Source of the DNA: Schizophyllum amplum
Lineage: Eukaryota > Basidiomycota > Agaricomycetes > Agaricales > Schizophyllaceae
Direction: 5' to 3'
Length of the DNA: 64,000 nucleotides
Assembly: GCA_007026445.1 (NCBI GenBank)
Contig: VDMD01000069.1
Location: 62,001-126,000, forward strand
The notes beneath the pieces were generated by a model. It was not told the origin of the DNA, ran no database searches, and was given only the letters and a program-made list of their open reading frames with translations. Shown here piece after piece: positions 12,104 through 22,415 of this stretch (within the stretch, counting starts at the first letter, position 1; every line of letters starts with the position of its first letter). Position numbers and translations under genes: made by a program.

Positions 12104-13463
12104 ATGCCCTCCAGCAGCGGAACTCCTTGGCTGCCTCAGGAGATCAGAGACGATCTAGTCAGGCAGCTCGATCTCGCCTCTGATCGGAGTTCCCTCAACG
12201 CATGCGCCCTCGCCCATCGCTCATTTCTTCCGTCCTGTCAAGCTGGCCTCTTCCGCGAGCAGAAATTCACTTCGGCAAACGCCCATGATAGCTCGTCTCG
12301 TACAGTCAGAGCGATGAAGCTTCTAGACAAGTCGCCTCACCTCGTACAATACATACAATTCATTCATCTCGTCGAGGAACCGTGGCGCCTGTGGATCGCG
12401 AAATGCCAGGCTCTGCCGCGGCTTCTGCGCCGCCTGACGCAGCTCAACAGCATGAACGTCTCCTGGAAAGAGTCATACGAGCGCTGCTCTGATCTTCTCA
12501 GCGCGTTAGATCATGTCTTCCGCCTGCCGACCTTTCATCACTTCCGCGCGTCGCAGTGCTGGAATTTCCCGCCCCGCCTGCTGTCGCACATGCCTTACCT
12601 GCGTACGGTGAAGCTGGACCATCTGAGGTGCTCTCCCCGTATCGCTGTCAGTCATGCCCGCGTACGCTGCGCGCAGCTGACTTCGATGGAATTGCGGCTG
12701 AGCATCACGGCGTTCGCGGCTATGGCGGTTGAGCTGCGCGACCCCGACTGCTCGCTGGACCTCTCGAACCTACGCCACGTCACTACTGGGCTTATCAAGA
12801 ACCATGGGATGTTTCTTGACTTCCTCAACATGACTCCGCTTCTGTTCAGTATACAGTCTCTCGATCTCACGTTGTACGAGGACGGTAAGGGTCTAGATTG
12901 TACATTTTTGACCAGTACTCATTCATATCGAAGCTGTCGCCAACGATCCAACACCCGAGTCGTCTCCTCTAGTCCTCGGAGATGCACTCCCACGCCTTCG
13001 TCATCTCAGCCTTCAGGCTCTTCCCCTCAGAAATCTCCAAAACGACATACCTACGGCCGACTGCTTCGTGTGGCTTTCCTACCAATTGTCATCCCTGACA
13101 GGCTTAGAGTCGCTCGACCTTCATTTCCACGTTGCCCTGCGCACCGCCGGTGACGGCGATATCTGGAAGCCCAGCTGGCATGCGTTGGACAACCTTCTCT
13201 ACCAGATGACTGGGCTGTCTCGCGTACGCGTCCATATTGCGCATGTATTGGATTATCTGCCGGACTACAAGGCAGAAGAAAACGCCATCGCCCAACGCGT
13301 GAAGGCGTGTTTGCCGCTGCTGGACGCCCGCGGAATTCTTTCAGTGCTGTCCGGTGAGCACGTCGCTGGCCGCCATTTATGCGATGGAATCGCTGATATC
13401 TTTCGACAGAGGCGCGGCTCTCCTCTATGGCCTTCATTGCGCATGGCTTCTACTAGTGCTTAG
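12104..13463 (+). CDS. F-box protein, basidiomycete type
   Basis: N-terminal F-box-like motif: LPQEIRDDLVRQLDLASDRS then LNACALAHRSFLPSCQAGLF, the form usual in agaricomycete F-box proteins, which would recruit substrates to an SCF ubiquitin ligase. The rest has irregular leucine-rich spacing (RLPTFHHFRASQCWNFPPRL, SLDLTLYEDG, LPRLRHLSLQALPL, LTGLESLDLHFHV), consistent with an LRR-like substrate arm. One intron follows SLDLTLYEDG (about 12884-12931) and restores a frame to the stop at 13463. The start at 12104 (MPSSSGTPWLPQE) places the F-box at about residue 10; an in-frame Met at 12017 would add 29 residues. The substrate is unknown. Confidence 0.78.
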
Positions 13464-13720
13464 GGTCACCTGGCTCACTGTTCGAGGCTTTCGCTTCTCA
13501 GATAGGTTGAGTCCAAAAATTGCGATGTTACACCCATGGTTGATTCTTGTAACAGTATACGACGCCATACAGACCCATCGATATCCCCAATAAATACCAT
13601 AATAAATATCAACGAGCGGCGTTTGTGTTTGCAACCTTTTGGGTTGCTTCGGAGACGGATTCTGAGGCGGTCGATGTGAGCAGCCCGTCATGTCGTCCCT
13701 TGAACGCCACTCACCATCGT

Positions 13721-14398
13721 CTAGTAGGCAGGCGCTGGGTTGGGGCCGAACTTCCACTTGACGCTGAAGGTGCCCTTCTGTAGACAGTCCGCCTGCCCGG
13801 TGACGGCTGTGCACAGCGCGGGAGTGGCGTCGATGCCGTAGTCGCCCTGGCATCCTGGACAGGAGTCACGGATGTAGGCGACGACACCCTGGGCGTTGGG
13901 GTCCTCGAGCGCTGCGGGGTGGGAGTCAGAAGGGTGGGTGTACGATTCGGCGACGCGGGAGCCAAGAAATTCGGGAGATTGCGAAACTTACAGGTAATAC
14001 GGACCTGCGTCCCGCAGAGCGGGTTCAAGTTCGGGTTGCCCGGGTGGAGACTATTGCACGATGCGAGTGAGGAGGATGATTAAAGGATCGGGCAGATAAC
14101 GACGCACGTGTTGTAGCTATCGAAGAGCGACTGCTTCATGGCGATCGCGAAATCCGTGTTCTGAATGATCGTTCCGCACGCGCCGTAGCCGCCGTTCGGA
14201 GTGTAATAGGTCACTGGCAGGCTCACATCAGTCACTGCATGCTTGTTGAACGACTTTGGACTCACGCGTCGACTGGTAGGGACCGCCGGTAATGACATCG
14301 CGCTCGACGAGCGCAGTCCCGTTAGTCTCATGGATGGGCATGGCGTTGGAGACACCAGCGAGCGCGAGTGCGACAGCGGAGAGAAGAGTGAACTGCAT
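13721..14398 (-). CDS. Small secreted double-psi beta-barrel (barwin/RlpA-like) protein
   Basis: Starts MQFTLLSAVALALAGVSNA, a clear signal peptide, then a short propeptide-like part (MPIHETNGTALVERD). Three introns join four exons: VTYYTPNGGYGACGT / IIQNTDFAIAMKQSLFDSYN; LHPGNPNLNPLCGTQVRIT; then EDPNAQGVVAYIRDSCPGCQ and CLQKGTFSVKWKFGPNPAPA before the stop. The order YxPNGGYGACG...CG...DSCPGC matches the DPBB fold of barwin-like, expansin-related and cysteine-protease-inhibitor-like fungal proteins. Mature size about 120 residues, so a single domain without a cellulose-binding module. It is convergent with the F-box gene (stops about 260 bp apart). Cell-wall or apoplastic action is probable; the exact activity is not determined. 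Confidence 0.85.
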
Positions 14399-15136
14399 GT
14401 CTGCGACGAGGGTGAAGTGAAGGGAAAGTGGGGGCTGCTTGGAGAAGCTAGCTGGGAGTAGTAAGTATAGGAGGGTGATGTTGTGCAGCAGCGCACACTG
14501 AAGCTTTTATATCTCTCTTCACGGAGTCGCGGCCGGATTCTTACGCGCGCTCACTTCAGTCAGAAACATTGGTAGAGAGCAGCCCGCAGGGCAAGTTGTC
14601 TCCAGTCTTCCTCAATACATCGCTTGCACGAGCCTCGTACAGGTACCGGCGCACCCGCACACTTGAATTCCTCTGCCACAGTACGGACGGCGCGGGGTGC
14701 ATTGTGCGGGCACGCGTCCGTTCGTCTTTTCTTCCGCATACGGCAAGATTTCTCGTGTCGGTGCCTGTGTGGCTTCTGCCGCGCGTGGCCGGTATGAATG
14801 TGCACAGCCCCGACGACCTCTCGATTGGCGCTCGCCGCGCTGCCTCGTGGCGGTCTACCGAGGCCGGATGCGGCCGTAGCTGGCGCTGTCCGTTAGCCCA
14901 TAGGCGTCGGACATCCGGGGTGCGACGGGCAGCGATCCAAGTCGACCTATGTATTGACAACAATGGAGAAATAGATGTTAGCCTCTGATGCATTGTTTTT
15001 GCCTTGACTGAGAATGCGATGAGAACAAGCGCCCAAGATCCAAAATTCCGGGTTCAAACTGTGAAGTCCAAGAAGACCGTACTCGAACTCAAGAAAAATG
15101 AGTACAGCACCGTGAGACCATGCTCTGAAACACCTA
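14399..15136. other. Intergenic region upstream of the secreted DPBB gene
   Basis: No gene recognised. AGCTTTTATATCTCTCTT at about 14502-14519, read as its complement, offers a TATA-like element roughly 110 bp before the DPBB start codon. Frames covering 14556-14993 on both strands lack any family signature. Confidence 0.4.
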
Positions 15137-17839
15137 TTACACCGCATCCGCCGCTTGTACGAGGCTCATATTCGTCACCCTTCGCCACGGCACATCCTTC
15201 ACGATCATTTGGTGAGATACGATGACCATTGGCCAGCTGGTGCACGGTCAGTTCCGCATTCAAGCCCGAAAATAGAGAACCCACTCGTGCTCTTCTTCCT
15301 CTGCATCGTCCACATTGCGCAGCAACATCGTCTGGTCGACGGACAAGCATTCGTCAGGCTCTGATCCACCACTGACGAGCACGACCTCCCCATAGAATGA
15401 CAGCAGTACGTCGCCTGTGCCATCTACGTTTGCCAGGAAGACGTGATCATAGTCGATGTCGAATGTCTTGCCGTGCGGGAAGAACGTATGTGGGCCCAGT
15501 CGTGCGAACGCCTGCATGATATTCGCGCGGCCGGTGGCGCGAGGGATGTCGGCAGCTCGCAATACTGTGTCGGAAGATTTGTAGATCAGTTCGACATCGT
15601 GCGCGTGAAAACAATGACATACTGTGCGATGAATCCGGGGCGGGAGTTGCCGGTGAAGGGCAGTACCGAGAAACGCGTGGGATGCTTGACGCGTTCCGTA
15701 TGTGCGTGCGAATAGAAAATTGGGCGTATGGCGCGTAGGCGTCCGACAGGGACTCCCGATCGCGCTCGAAAGTCTGGATATATCTGGGCAATAGTTAGTC
15801 AATCGCGCAAGGACCGCCACAGGTCGAGGAGAAACTCACCGAGTCAAAAACTCCTCCATGAGCTGCTGCATCTCCTGCCGGCGCCGAGCGCGCAGTTTGA
15901 ACAGTGGGTCGGTGGTCTGACACATATCGAGCGCGCTTCGAGGTGGATCTTGTACAGCCATGGAAGGGCTAGCGAGCGCGTCGTCGTCCCCGAAGCCGCC
16001 ATGTGCAGGCGATGGCGGTGGCTCACGAAGGCCTTCGACATCGCGTTCTTCCTCGAGGTCGGTCTCCGCGTCTTCGTCTATGTCGTCCTCGTCTTCCGAC
16101 TCGTCTTCGTAATCGTCATCCGCGTACAGACCATCCTCATCGTCATCCTGACGGTGTGCCAGCTCTTGCTCTTCCTCCTCATCCTCGTCCTCCGCTTCTT
16201 CCTGTTGCTCTTCGTCTGACGAAAGCGCGTCCACGTCGATCACCTCAATTGGAGGTTTTCGCGGAGGATCTGGTTTCTTGGGCGGCGGAGCAATTTCCTG
16301 GATCTCGTCGTCGTCCTCGTCTTCGTCGCCGTCCGTGTCTTCCTCCTCGTCAATGCCATCGCGCGGGTCCAGGTGTACCGGGACTAGTGTGTCCGACCAC
16401 ACTGGTACATTGCTCGTCCTACAAGAAATATCAGACACGTGGATCAAGGCGGCATGCCGTAAGATTGGCCTACCAGTCAATAGCCAGCCCGTCATCCCTG
16501 TAGGAGCAGTTAGTGACGATGCAACATGAATGAAGTCCCACTTCGAGGTCAGGACTCTGAGTTGACCGCCGGCCCTCGACCCGAACTTGACATCTGAGCC
16601 GCCCCCAAAATCTAACCTCACTCACCGAATCACCATATTCCCGTTCTTTAACCCAGGGCTCCGCGCGAGCACGTCCATCCACTGCTCGCGCGCCCAGTAT
16701 GAGCGGTTGCGCTTGTAGTCCGGATGCGCTTGCGTGCAGTTGTACGGGAGCGGGTGGAAGCGCTTCGTGCCTGAGTTGACTGGGAATGGCTGGGGCTTGG
16801 TGAAGGGAGAAGGGCTTCGGTACTCTTGCTTGAGGGGCGGACCGCGTTGATTGAGCGTGGGGTCGCGCTGTTCTTGCTTGAGAGACGATCCGAGCTGTTG
16901 GAGCGGCACGTTCTGTTGGCCCCGCTCGGGCGGCGAGTCGCGCTCATTGCTGGAGGAGAGATTGCGCGTAGGCGGCAAGCTGCCCCGCTTGAGCGGTGGG
17001 TCGCGCTCTTCCTCCTTGATAGCCATGATGACGTTAGGCGGCAACGGAGGCGCAACGGAAAATTGAGGCGCGCGCTGATGTGCCGCATGACTGTTCGACG
17101 TGGGATCCTTTGACTTCAAAGCGGAGTGATGCGGCGCCAGAGACGGGGCCGCTCGCTCGGCGGTCCTTTTTCGCTTTGGCGGAGGTTCCAAGATTTGGAT
17201 CTCGTCGTCGGACTCGTCGGACGGTGAGGTAGGCCGTGGCTGCTTAGAACTCGATGAGCCGGTAGGATGACTGGTTGTCGAGGAGCCATTTGAGGTCCTG
17301 ACAGTGGTCGCTGAGGGAGCTGGCTTCCGGACGTTCGACGAGCCAGCTAAGTACTCATTTCTCGACGACGACGAGGACGACGAGGTACTTGAGTTCATAC
17401 TGCTCAGCGCTCCATTGCCCGAGGGTCTTTCTGGATTCCTCTGGTCTAGGGGCCTTTTACGACTCATAGGCGCTCCACGGTCACGACCGGAGGCGATTGA
17501 CGTGTCTGCGTGACTCCCATCCGATGTCGGCGTACGGGTTGGCCCTTGATATGTGGGCGCGTAGCGCGAAGACGCGCCCAATTGACCTTGGCGAAGAACG
17601 CTGTGCACATTTCCTTGACCTCGCTGCGTACCTCCCTCGCCTCTTTGGGGACCAGTACGCGGCGCGGGACGGGGTGGCAACACGCGGCCAACCGCTCCCT
17701 GCTGATACACCGGTGGCGGCAGCCTGTTCCCATCCTTCCTGAGCGCCTCGTTTGGCTGTGCATCTTCGTTGTGTCCGACAGCCTCCGGACGTTTTCCCTG
17801 CGCTTTATTGCTCCACTTCGCGGGATTGGCGCCAAGCAT
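15137..17839 (-). CDS. Long low-complexity protein with C-terminal NTF2-like domain
   Basis: N-terminal about 390 residues (from MLGANPAKWSNKAQGKRPEA) are Ser/Pro/Arg-rich with acidic patches (PSDESDDEIQILEPPPKRKR, a nuclear-localisation-like string). Two small introns bring in DDGLAIDW and TSNVPVWSDTLVPVHLDPRD, then a strongly acidic Asp/Glu exon. The C-terminus reads FLTR-YIQTFERDRESLSDAYAPY, later AADIPRATGRANIMQAFARL and GTGDVLLSFYGEVVL, then WPMVIVSHQMIVKDVPW before the stop at 15137. That order fits an NTF2-like domain as found at the end of mRNA-export factors (Mex67/NXF-like), though no LRR or RRM is visible, so I would not call it Mex67. Splicing at about 15560-15720 is unresolved: two frames both look coding. 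An upstream in-frame Met at 17995 is possible. Confidence 0.6.
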
Positions 17840-19570
17840 CCTGAGACCTCTGTGATGGGTAGTGTAGCTGATGTGAAACGAGCTTACGAGAATGTCAGAG
17901 CCTGACACGCGGCGGTTGTAGGGGCGTCCGGTGGCACTGGGATTGCGTTGTGACCCAGAGGCGAAAGTTGCGATCAGAATATGAGTGAGGTCCAAGCGTG
18001 GGAATTAGAGTGGTCAACAACGTTTTGTGGCGTCGTTCGCTCTGCTCCTGGCATCCGTACTCATCTCCCAAATCTCCTATATCGTTGAACTTTCGCCGCT
18101 CACGGGACGCCTCCCCTCTTTGAAGCTAGACTTTTCTGCTTGGAAACATGGTCTCAACCAGCCTCGTGTCACTTGTATGCCATGGAACCGACATGGATCG
18201 TTGATCAGTGCAGCGCCTTCAAGTTCACAGCGCCCAGAGAAGACGCTCGGATAATATCTGCGCATAGAGACAATGTTTCGAGGCGTCAAGTAGATTCTAC
18301 GAGGGAAGACTTGAGCGCTCTACATTGCGTGTTACTCACTCACAGTGACGCCTTTATCAGACGAGGGTCTCTCCCAGATGGTCGACAAGACCACGACCGA
18401 GATACACGTCGTCGTCGACTCGTCGATGGACCAGCGAGCGATGTTGTTCTCAAATTCTCGACATCTTTTAATCTTCTACACGCGCCACAGCCTCCGCCTG
18501 CATCTCTATTTTCGCTGTGTCTCGACCCCTGTCTCCCCTTCGCCTGCCCCTCACCTCCCCATCACCTCCATATATCCGGCCTCCGATTCCCGGCCTCCCT
18601 TTTTCTGCCTTCTGGTCTTCCCTTACCTTCCTCCTCCTCTCCCCTTTTATCCCGTCATGTCATATACCACTAATATATCAAGTACCGTCGGCGCTCCATC
18701 AGCTCCTTCGTGCATCGTCCTGTGCGAACTCTTTTGCGAAAGCATGAGGGGTTTCCTCGACTCGAGCGCGAGAGCATCGTCAGCTACATTATCTTTTACG
18801 CGAACGCAAGCGGATTTCTCCACGCGGACGCAGGCCGTTTCTTCCGCGGCAAGCGCTTACCCTAGGACGACAGGCCGGGCGTCTCGGGCGCCTCATTGCG
18901 CAGGGGGCGGACGAAGCGCTACATACATCGCCCCTCATATTTCAAAGCGCACGTCCACTAAGGCACGGAAACGCGATGTTCGGTCGCTGAAAGTCGAGGT
19001 TCGCTTGCCCGGAAGGTACTCCATCTAACTGTGATAATTTGGGTCGCTGTACGGATAGAACTTTCTTTTGTCTTCATACACCTCTCGCCCGGTGAATGTC
19101 AGGTGAACATGGTGGCTGCGGCCATGCAGTGTTGTTGTCCAAGTTCTCATGATGCCATGCACGCCGCTCGTACATACGAGGTCGAAAAGGAAATGACAAT
19201 AACTTAAACCCGGTATGTATACGCCCAGGAAGAATATCAAGCAGTACATGAGAATAAATGTGATTCAAACTGGCGCATCGACATGGCGTATCCACCGCCT
19301 TTCTGTGTGCAGCCGCACCGATTTATGCCGTCTACTCAACAGCCCTTCTCCTCCCCTCAACGGGCGCGCGACACGGCGCCCCCCGGACGTGCTTTGCCAG
19401 ATCAGGCTTCCGCGCAAGACCCGATGGTGCGTTAACCTCAGCAACGACGATACATGAACCGCGAGGTCCGCCGGCATGGCATCCTCGATGGGGAGGTGCT
19501 CGTCGTTCATATGCAACGGCTCTTCGTTCCCCTTCGCTCCCCAGACACCAGAGAGCGGAAGAAGACAGGC
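17840..19570. other. Intergenic region between the NTF2-like gene and K1
   Basis: The part near 17840-18030 is the presumed promoter of the NTF2-like gene. From 18450 to 18680 the + strand is pyrimidine-rich, and a frame runs to a stop at 19026-19028, ending KRDVRSLKVEVRLPGRYSI. It has no family match I recognise and is probably not a gene. From about 19270 onward the sequence is 3' flank of K1 and is repeated downstream of K4. Confidence 0.4.
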
Positions 19571-21887
19571 CTAATCGACATGGTCCACCTTCTGCCGCTT
19601 GGGCGAGTGCGTTGTTTGCTCCCCAACAGCTTTACGCTTCGGCGACGGCGAGCTCCGAGCAATTACAGGGCACGTCTCCTTCGTCGCCTGGTAAAGGCGG
19701 CGCGGTTCGACAAGAGTGACCTCCGAGTCATCGCTGGCGTGCGACGACGATGAAGACACTTTCTCGCGCGGCGTGGGCGGTGGCGGCATGGCGGTCCTGT
19801 CGTCCTGCGGAAGATCGGCCGCAGATCGCTCGGGCGCGTCTTGTTCCTCGCTGTCGTCGTCCTTGCCAGAGGGGCCAGTCGCGGCACATTGGCTAGCGGG
19901 CGGGGCTGCGTGGTCGTCGGATGATTGTCTTTGTCGGATATGGCGGTCGAAGATATCAAGGAAGACGCGATCAGTTGCCCATTTAGTGCGGGCAATGGCT
20001 GTTCGCAAGTCAAACACTAGCTCCTTGAGGTCATCGAAGTACGGGTGGAAGCTCTCGTCCAGAAAGCCGCGGAATTGATCGTCGTCGTATCCAAACATGA
20101 CCCGCGCCTTGTGGCCAGCATTTCCATCGAGCCAGCGTCCTATCTTCAATGAGCGCACGTCGACGTCGTTTCGTGGGGTGCTGGACGGCCCGGCGTAGCT
20201 CGAGCAGATGATCATGAGGACGTAGAGAAAGGACTCCATGTCGTGCCACGGCGAATGTGCAACGGTGTCCGGAGACAAAAGGATGGCGCAGGCGGTGAAG
20301 GGTAGTGTTCCCTAGGCGCGCGAGCAATCGTCAGTCAGAGTCAAATAGTCTGCACCATTGAGAACTCACTGCCGTACGGCCTATGGGGCCCCGCTTATAT
20401 TCCCCATCTGGCTTGGCAACGATGGCGGAGTCCAAATCGATCAACAGCCCCCGACGGCGCGACGATCCCGGCACTTCACATAGTACAATGTTGTTATCGC
20501 TGATATCACAATGGAGGACGTCTTTCGTGTCGTAAAGCTGCTCGTGCGCTACGAGTCGAGTCAGCGCCATCATCGTAATCTGTAAGCCAGCAAACGCACC
20601 TTCGACAGCGTCCCGGAGAGCGAGTATAAGCTCGTCCTTAGTAGCGAACTCCTCGAGCGGCTTCCCATACTGGTCGAACACGAGACGGCGAAGCTCCAGA
20701 TGAGGAACACCGCTGAGGACATCCGCACGGTCAGGGCCTTGCACTAGGTCGCGCAGCCAAACCGTCGTCCGATGCTCGTCGTGGGGCCACGGAACAGGCT
20801 CATCGCAAACGAGGTTCGCTATACCGTCGATCGAGGATGCCATTCGGAGGAAGTCGCCCTCGGTAGGGTGTTGCCGTTTATCTGCCCAGATGTTCTTGAT
20901 AACGTAGTCTTTATCGCTGTCCGAGCGGCGACAGCGCCAGCATACTGTGCCCCGTCCGCATATCTCCTTGCCGATGGACAAAGTCTCGACGATCCTGTAC
21001 TCCAGACCACCGACGGTCACAAAGAACTGGCCGCCGCGCGACGCGAGCGAGGTGTCCTTGCCGCAGTACGATGCGTCGAGCATCGTGAGACCCATCAAGA
21101 CCCGCGTGAAGAGAACACAACAGCGATGCGCGTCGCGTATACCGGACAGGACGCGTCCCGCTCGATCGAAGTAAGCGACCTGGAAAGAGTCGCCCGCGAG
21201 AGCGATGCCGATATGGAAGAAGCGATCTCCTTGCGATGCGAACACGTTGGCAGCACCGCAGGTGAGACGGCGCAAGGCCTCCGGCATTTGCTCGACGCTG
21301 GAGACGATTTGTACGTCGCAGAGGATGTCGGCCCATTGCACCGACTTCAGCCCAGCATATACGAGTGCGATGCCGGGCACCTGTACAGACTCTCCGCTCA
21401 AGAGAACCCGAGTACTCCTGGTCACAACCCACTGGCGGGCAAAACACGGAAGCTTTTTCTCGAGCGCCGCGTACACACGCCAGGCGGAGCGAGTGAGCTC
21501 GTCGAGGAATGCGGCTGTCGCGTTTTCCTGCTCGGAAGGCTGCGACGGGGGATATTCTCGCCACCTTCGTGCTTCTATGTCGTAGAGGTTCGTTGCCATA
21601 GCGTTTACCACCGTGTTTGGGTGGACGGCAAACATGTCTTTGGGGTACAACGTTGGAAGGAAGCCGGCAACGTCAACAGAAGCGCGTTCCGTCTCAGAGA
21701 TGCAGTCTTCATCTATGCTGAGTGGGTCTGGAAGAACTTGGATGTCAAGACGGGCCAAAGGCGCGTGAGGATAGGGAACGGGAATGTCGGGCGTAGATGA
21801 GGTAGTTTGGTTGGCTGGATGAACTACGCGGCTGTTTTGATTCGTCTCATCTGCAGGTGTGTCCCGGGCGTACTCCACGGACTGCAT
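19571..21887 (-). CDS. FunK1-type protein kinase K1
   Basis: Fungal-specific protein kinase (FunK1 family). Three exons (21887-20600, 20548-20370, 20311-19571) give about 735 residues. Exon 1 holds the N-terminal FunK1 region: GIALVYAGLKSVQWADILCD, GAANVFASQGDRFFHIGIAL, YFDRAGRVLSGI, then CWRCRRSDSDKDYVIKNIWA, whose VIK lysine is the likely ATP-binding Lys. Exon 2 carries the catalytic loop HCDISDNNIVL and GLLIDLDSA (DFG-equivalent, Gly replaced by Asp). Exon 3 has GTLPFTACAILLSPDTVAHS, WHDMESFLYVLMIICSSYAG, then a Ser/Asp-rich tail with SDDSEVTLVEP and the basic end KRKAVGEQTTHSPKRQKVDH, a probable nuclear signal. It is near-identical to K4 and head-to-head with K2. Substrates are unknown. 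Confidence 0.92.
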
Positions 21888-22074
21888 GGCTTTCTACGAT
21901 CGGTATAAGCGCTGGGGACACACTGATGTCTTTGTACTACTGACGTACCCTCAATGGTGGCGACAGGAGTTGCACAGATATGGGCAAATTTTGATGGGTT
22001 TCCGATATATGAGCTGAGAAGGATCTTGAGCCCCGAGCCTTACAGGAGCGTTTCGTAGGTTCAACGGATATGAG

Positions 22075-22127
22075 TGGCGGGGATGATGGTGGTTGAGTTC
22101 GAAGCCGTGATTGTGACTCCTGTGACA
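22075..22127 (-). promoter_or_regulatory. Shared kinase promoter block, K1 copy
   Basis: Read toward K1 it contains GTCACAGGAGTCACAATCAC then CGAACTCAACCACCATCATC. Related blocks lie upstream of K4, K5, K6, K8, K9 and K10. K1 and K6 form a slightly different subgroup (CAACCACCATCATC or GACCACCATCATCA rather than TTGACCCAAACCATCATCAT). Confidence 0.65.
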
Positions 22128-22393
22128 ACAAGCAGGAGCAAATACCACGTTCTCACGCGCCGCCAATATGCACGTGACCGTCTCGTGCCTTCAAACAGCA
22201 CACGTGACGGGCCAAGGATAATGAACGCTACATTCGAATGTTGATCGTCTTTCACCTTGACTTCCACCGTCATCCCAAGAGCCGACTGCCACCACATTCT
22301 CTCCGTCGCATCTGGAGCCTTGGAACATTGTGGTGCGTGGCCTTAAGGCAGATCGGATATACTTGCTGAACCATGTTAGGATCGTTTCGTAGC

Positions 22394-22404
22394 CTCGCCA
22401 CTCA
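22394..22404 (+). promoter_or_regulatory. Leader motif before PHD-type kinase K2
   Basis: CTCGCCACTCA ends 12 nt before the K2 start codon. The same string occurs at K11, and CTTGCCACTCA at K7, at practically the same distance. Conservation in otherwise different leaders supports these start codons. Confidence 0.55.
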
Positions 22405-22415
22405 AAGCTGCCGCG

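Larger units (their letters stand above)
19270..22170. repeat. Segmental duplication, copy A (contains K1)
   Basis: The block containing the K1 3' flank, K1 and its promoter matches 32395-35190 (K4) in the same orientation. The 3' flanks share strings such as CCTTCTCCTCCCCTCAACGG and CTCCGAGCAATTACAGGGCA. The coding parts are nearly alike, and the promoters share GAGTCACAATCACGGCT. Divergence is concentrated in the 3' flank and in the first about 40 codons. Confidence 0.85.
21888..22415. promoter_or_regulatory. Divergent promoter region K1 / K2
   Basis: The 528 bp between two start codons must serve both kinases. The K1 side contains the shared kinase promoter block (22075-22127). The K2 side ends with the short leader motif (22394-22404). 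CACGTG occurs at about 22200 within ACAGCACACGTGACGG. Confidence 0.6.

Noticed and set aside
15836..17995. Naming the NTF2-like gene MEX67
   Set aside because: No RRM, LRR or UBA-like parts are visible; only the NTF2-like C-terminus matches.
20772..21800. 342-codon + strand frame inside K1 (and 33893-34774 inside K4)
   Set aside because: Antisense shadow found in both duplicates because the kinase coding strand is conserved; no domain seen.
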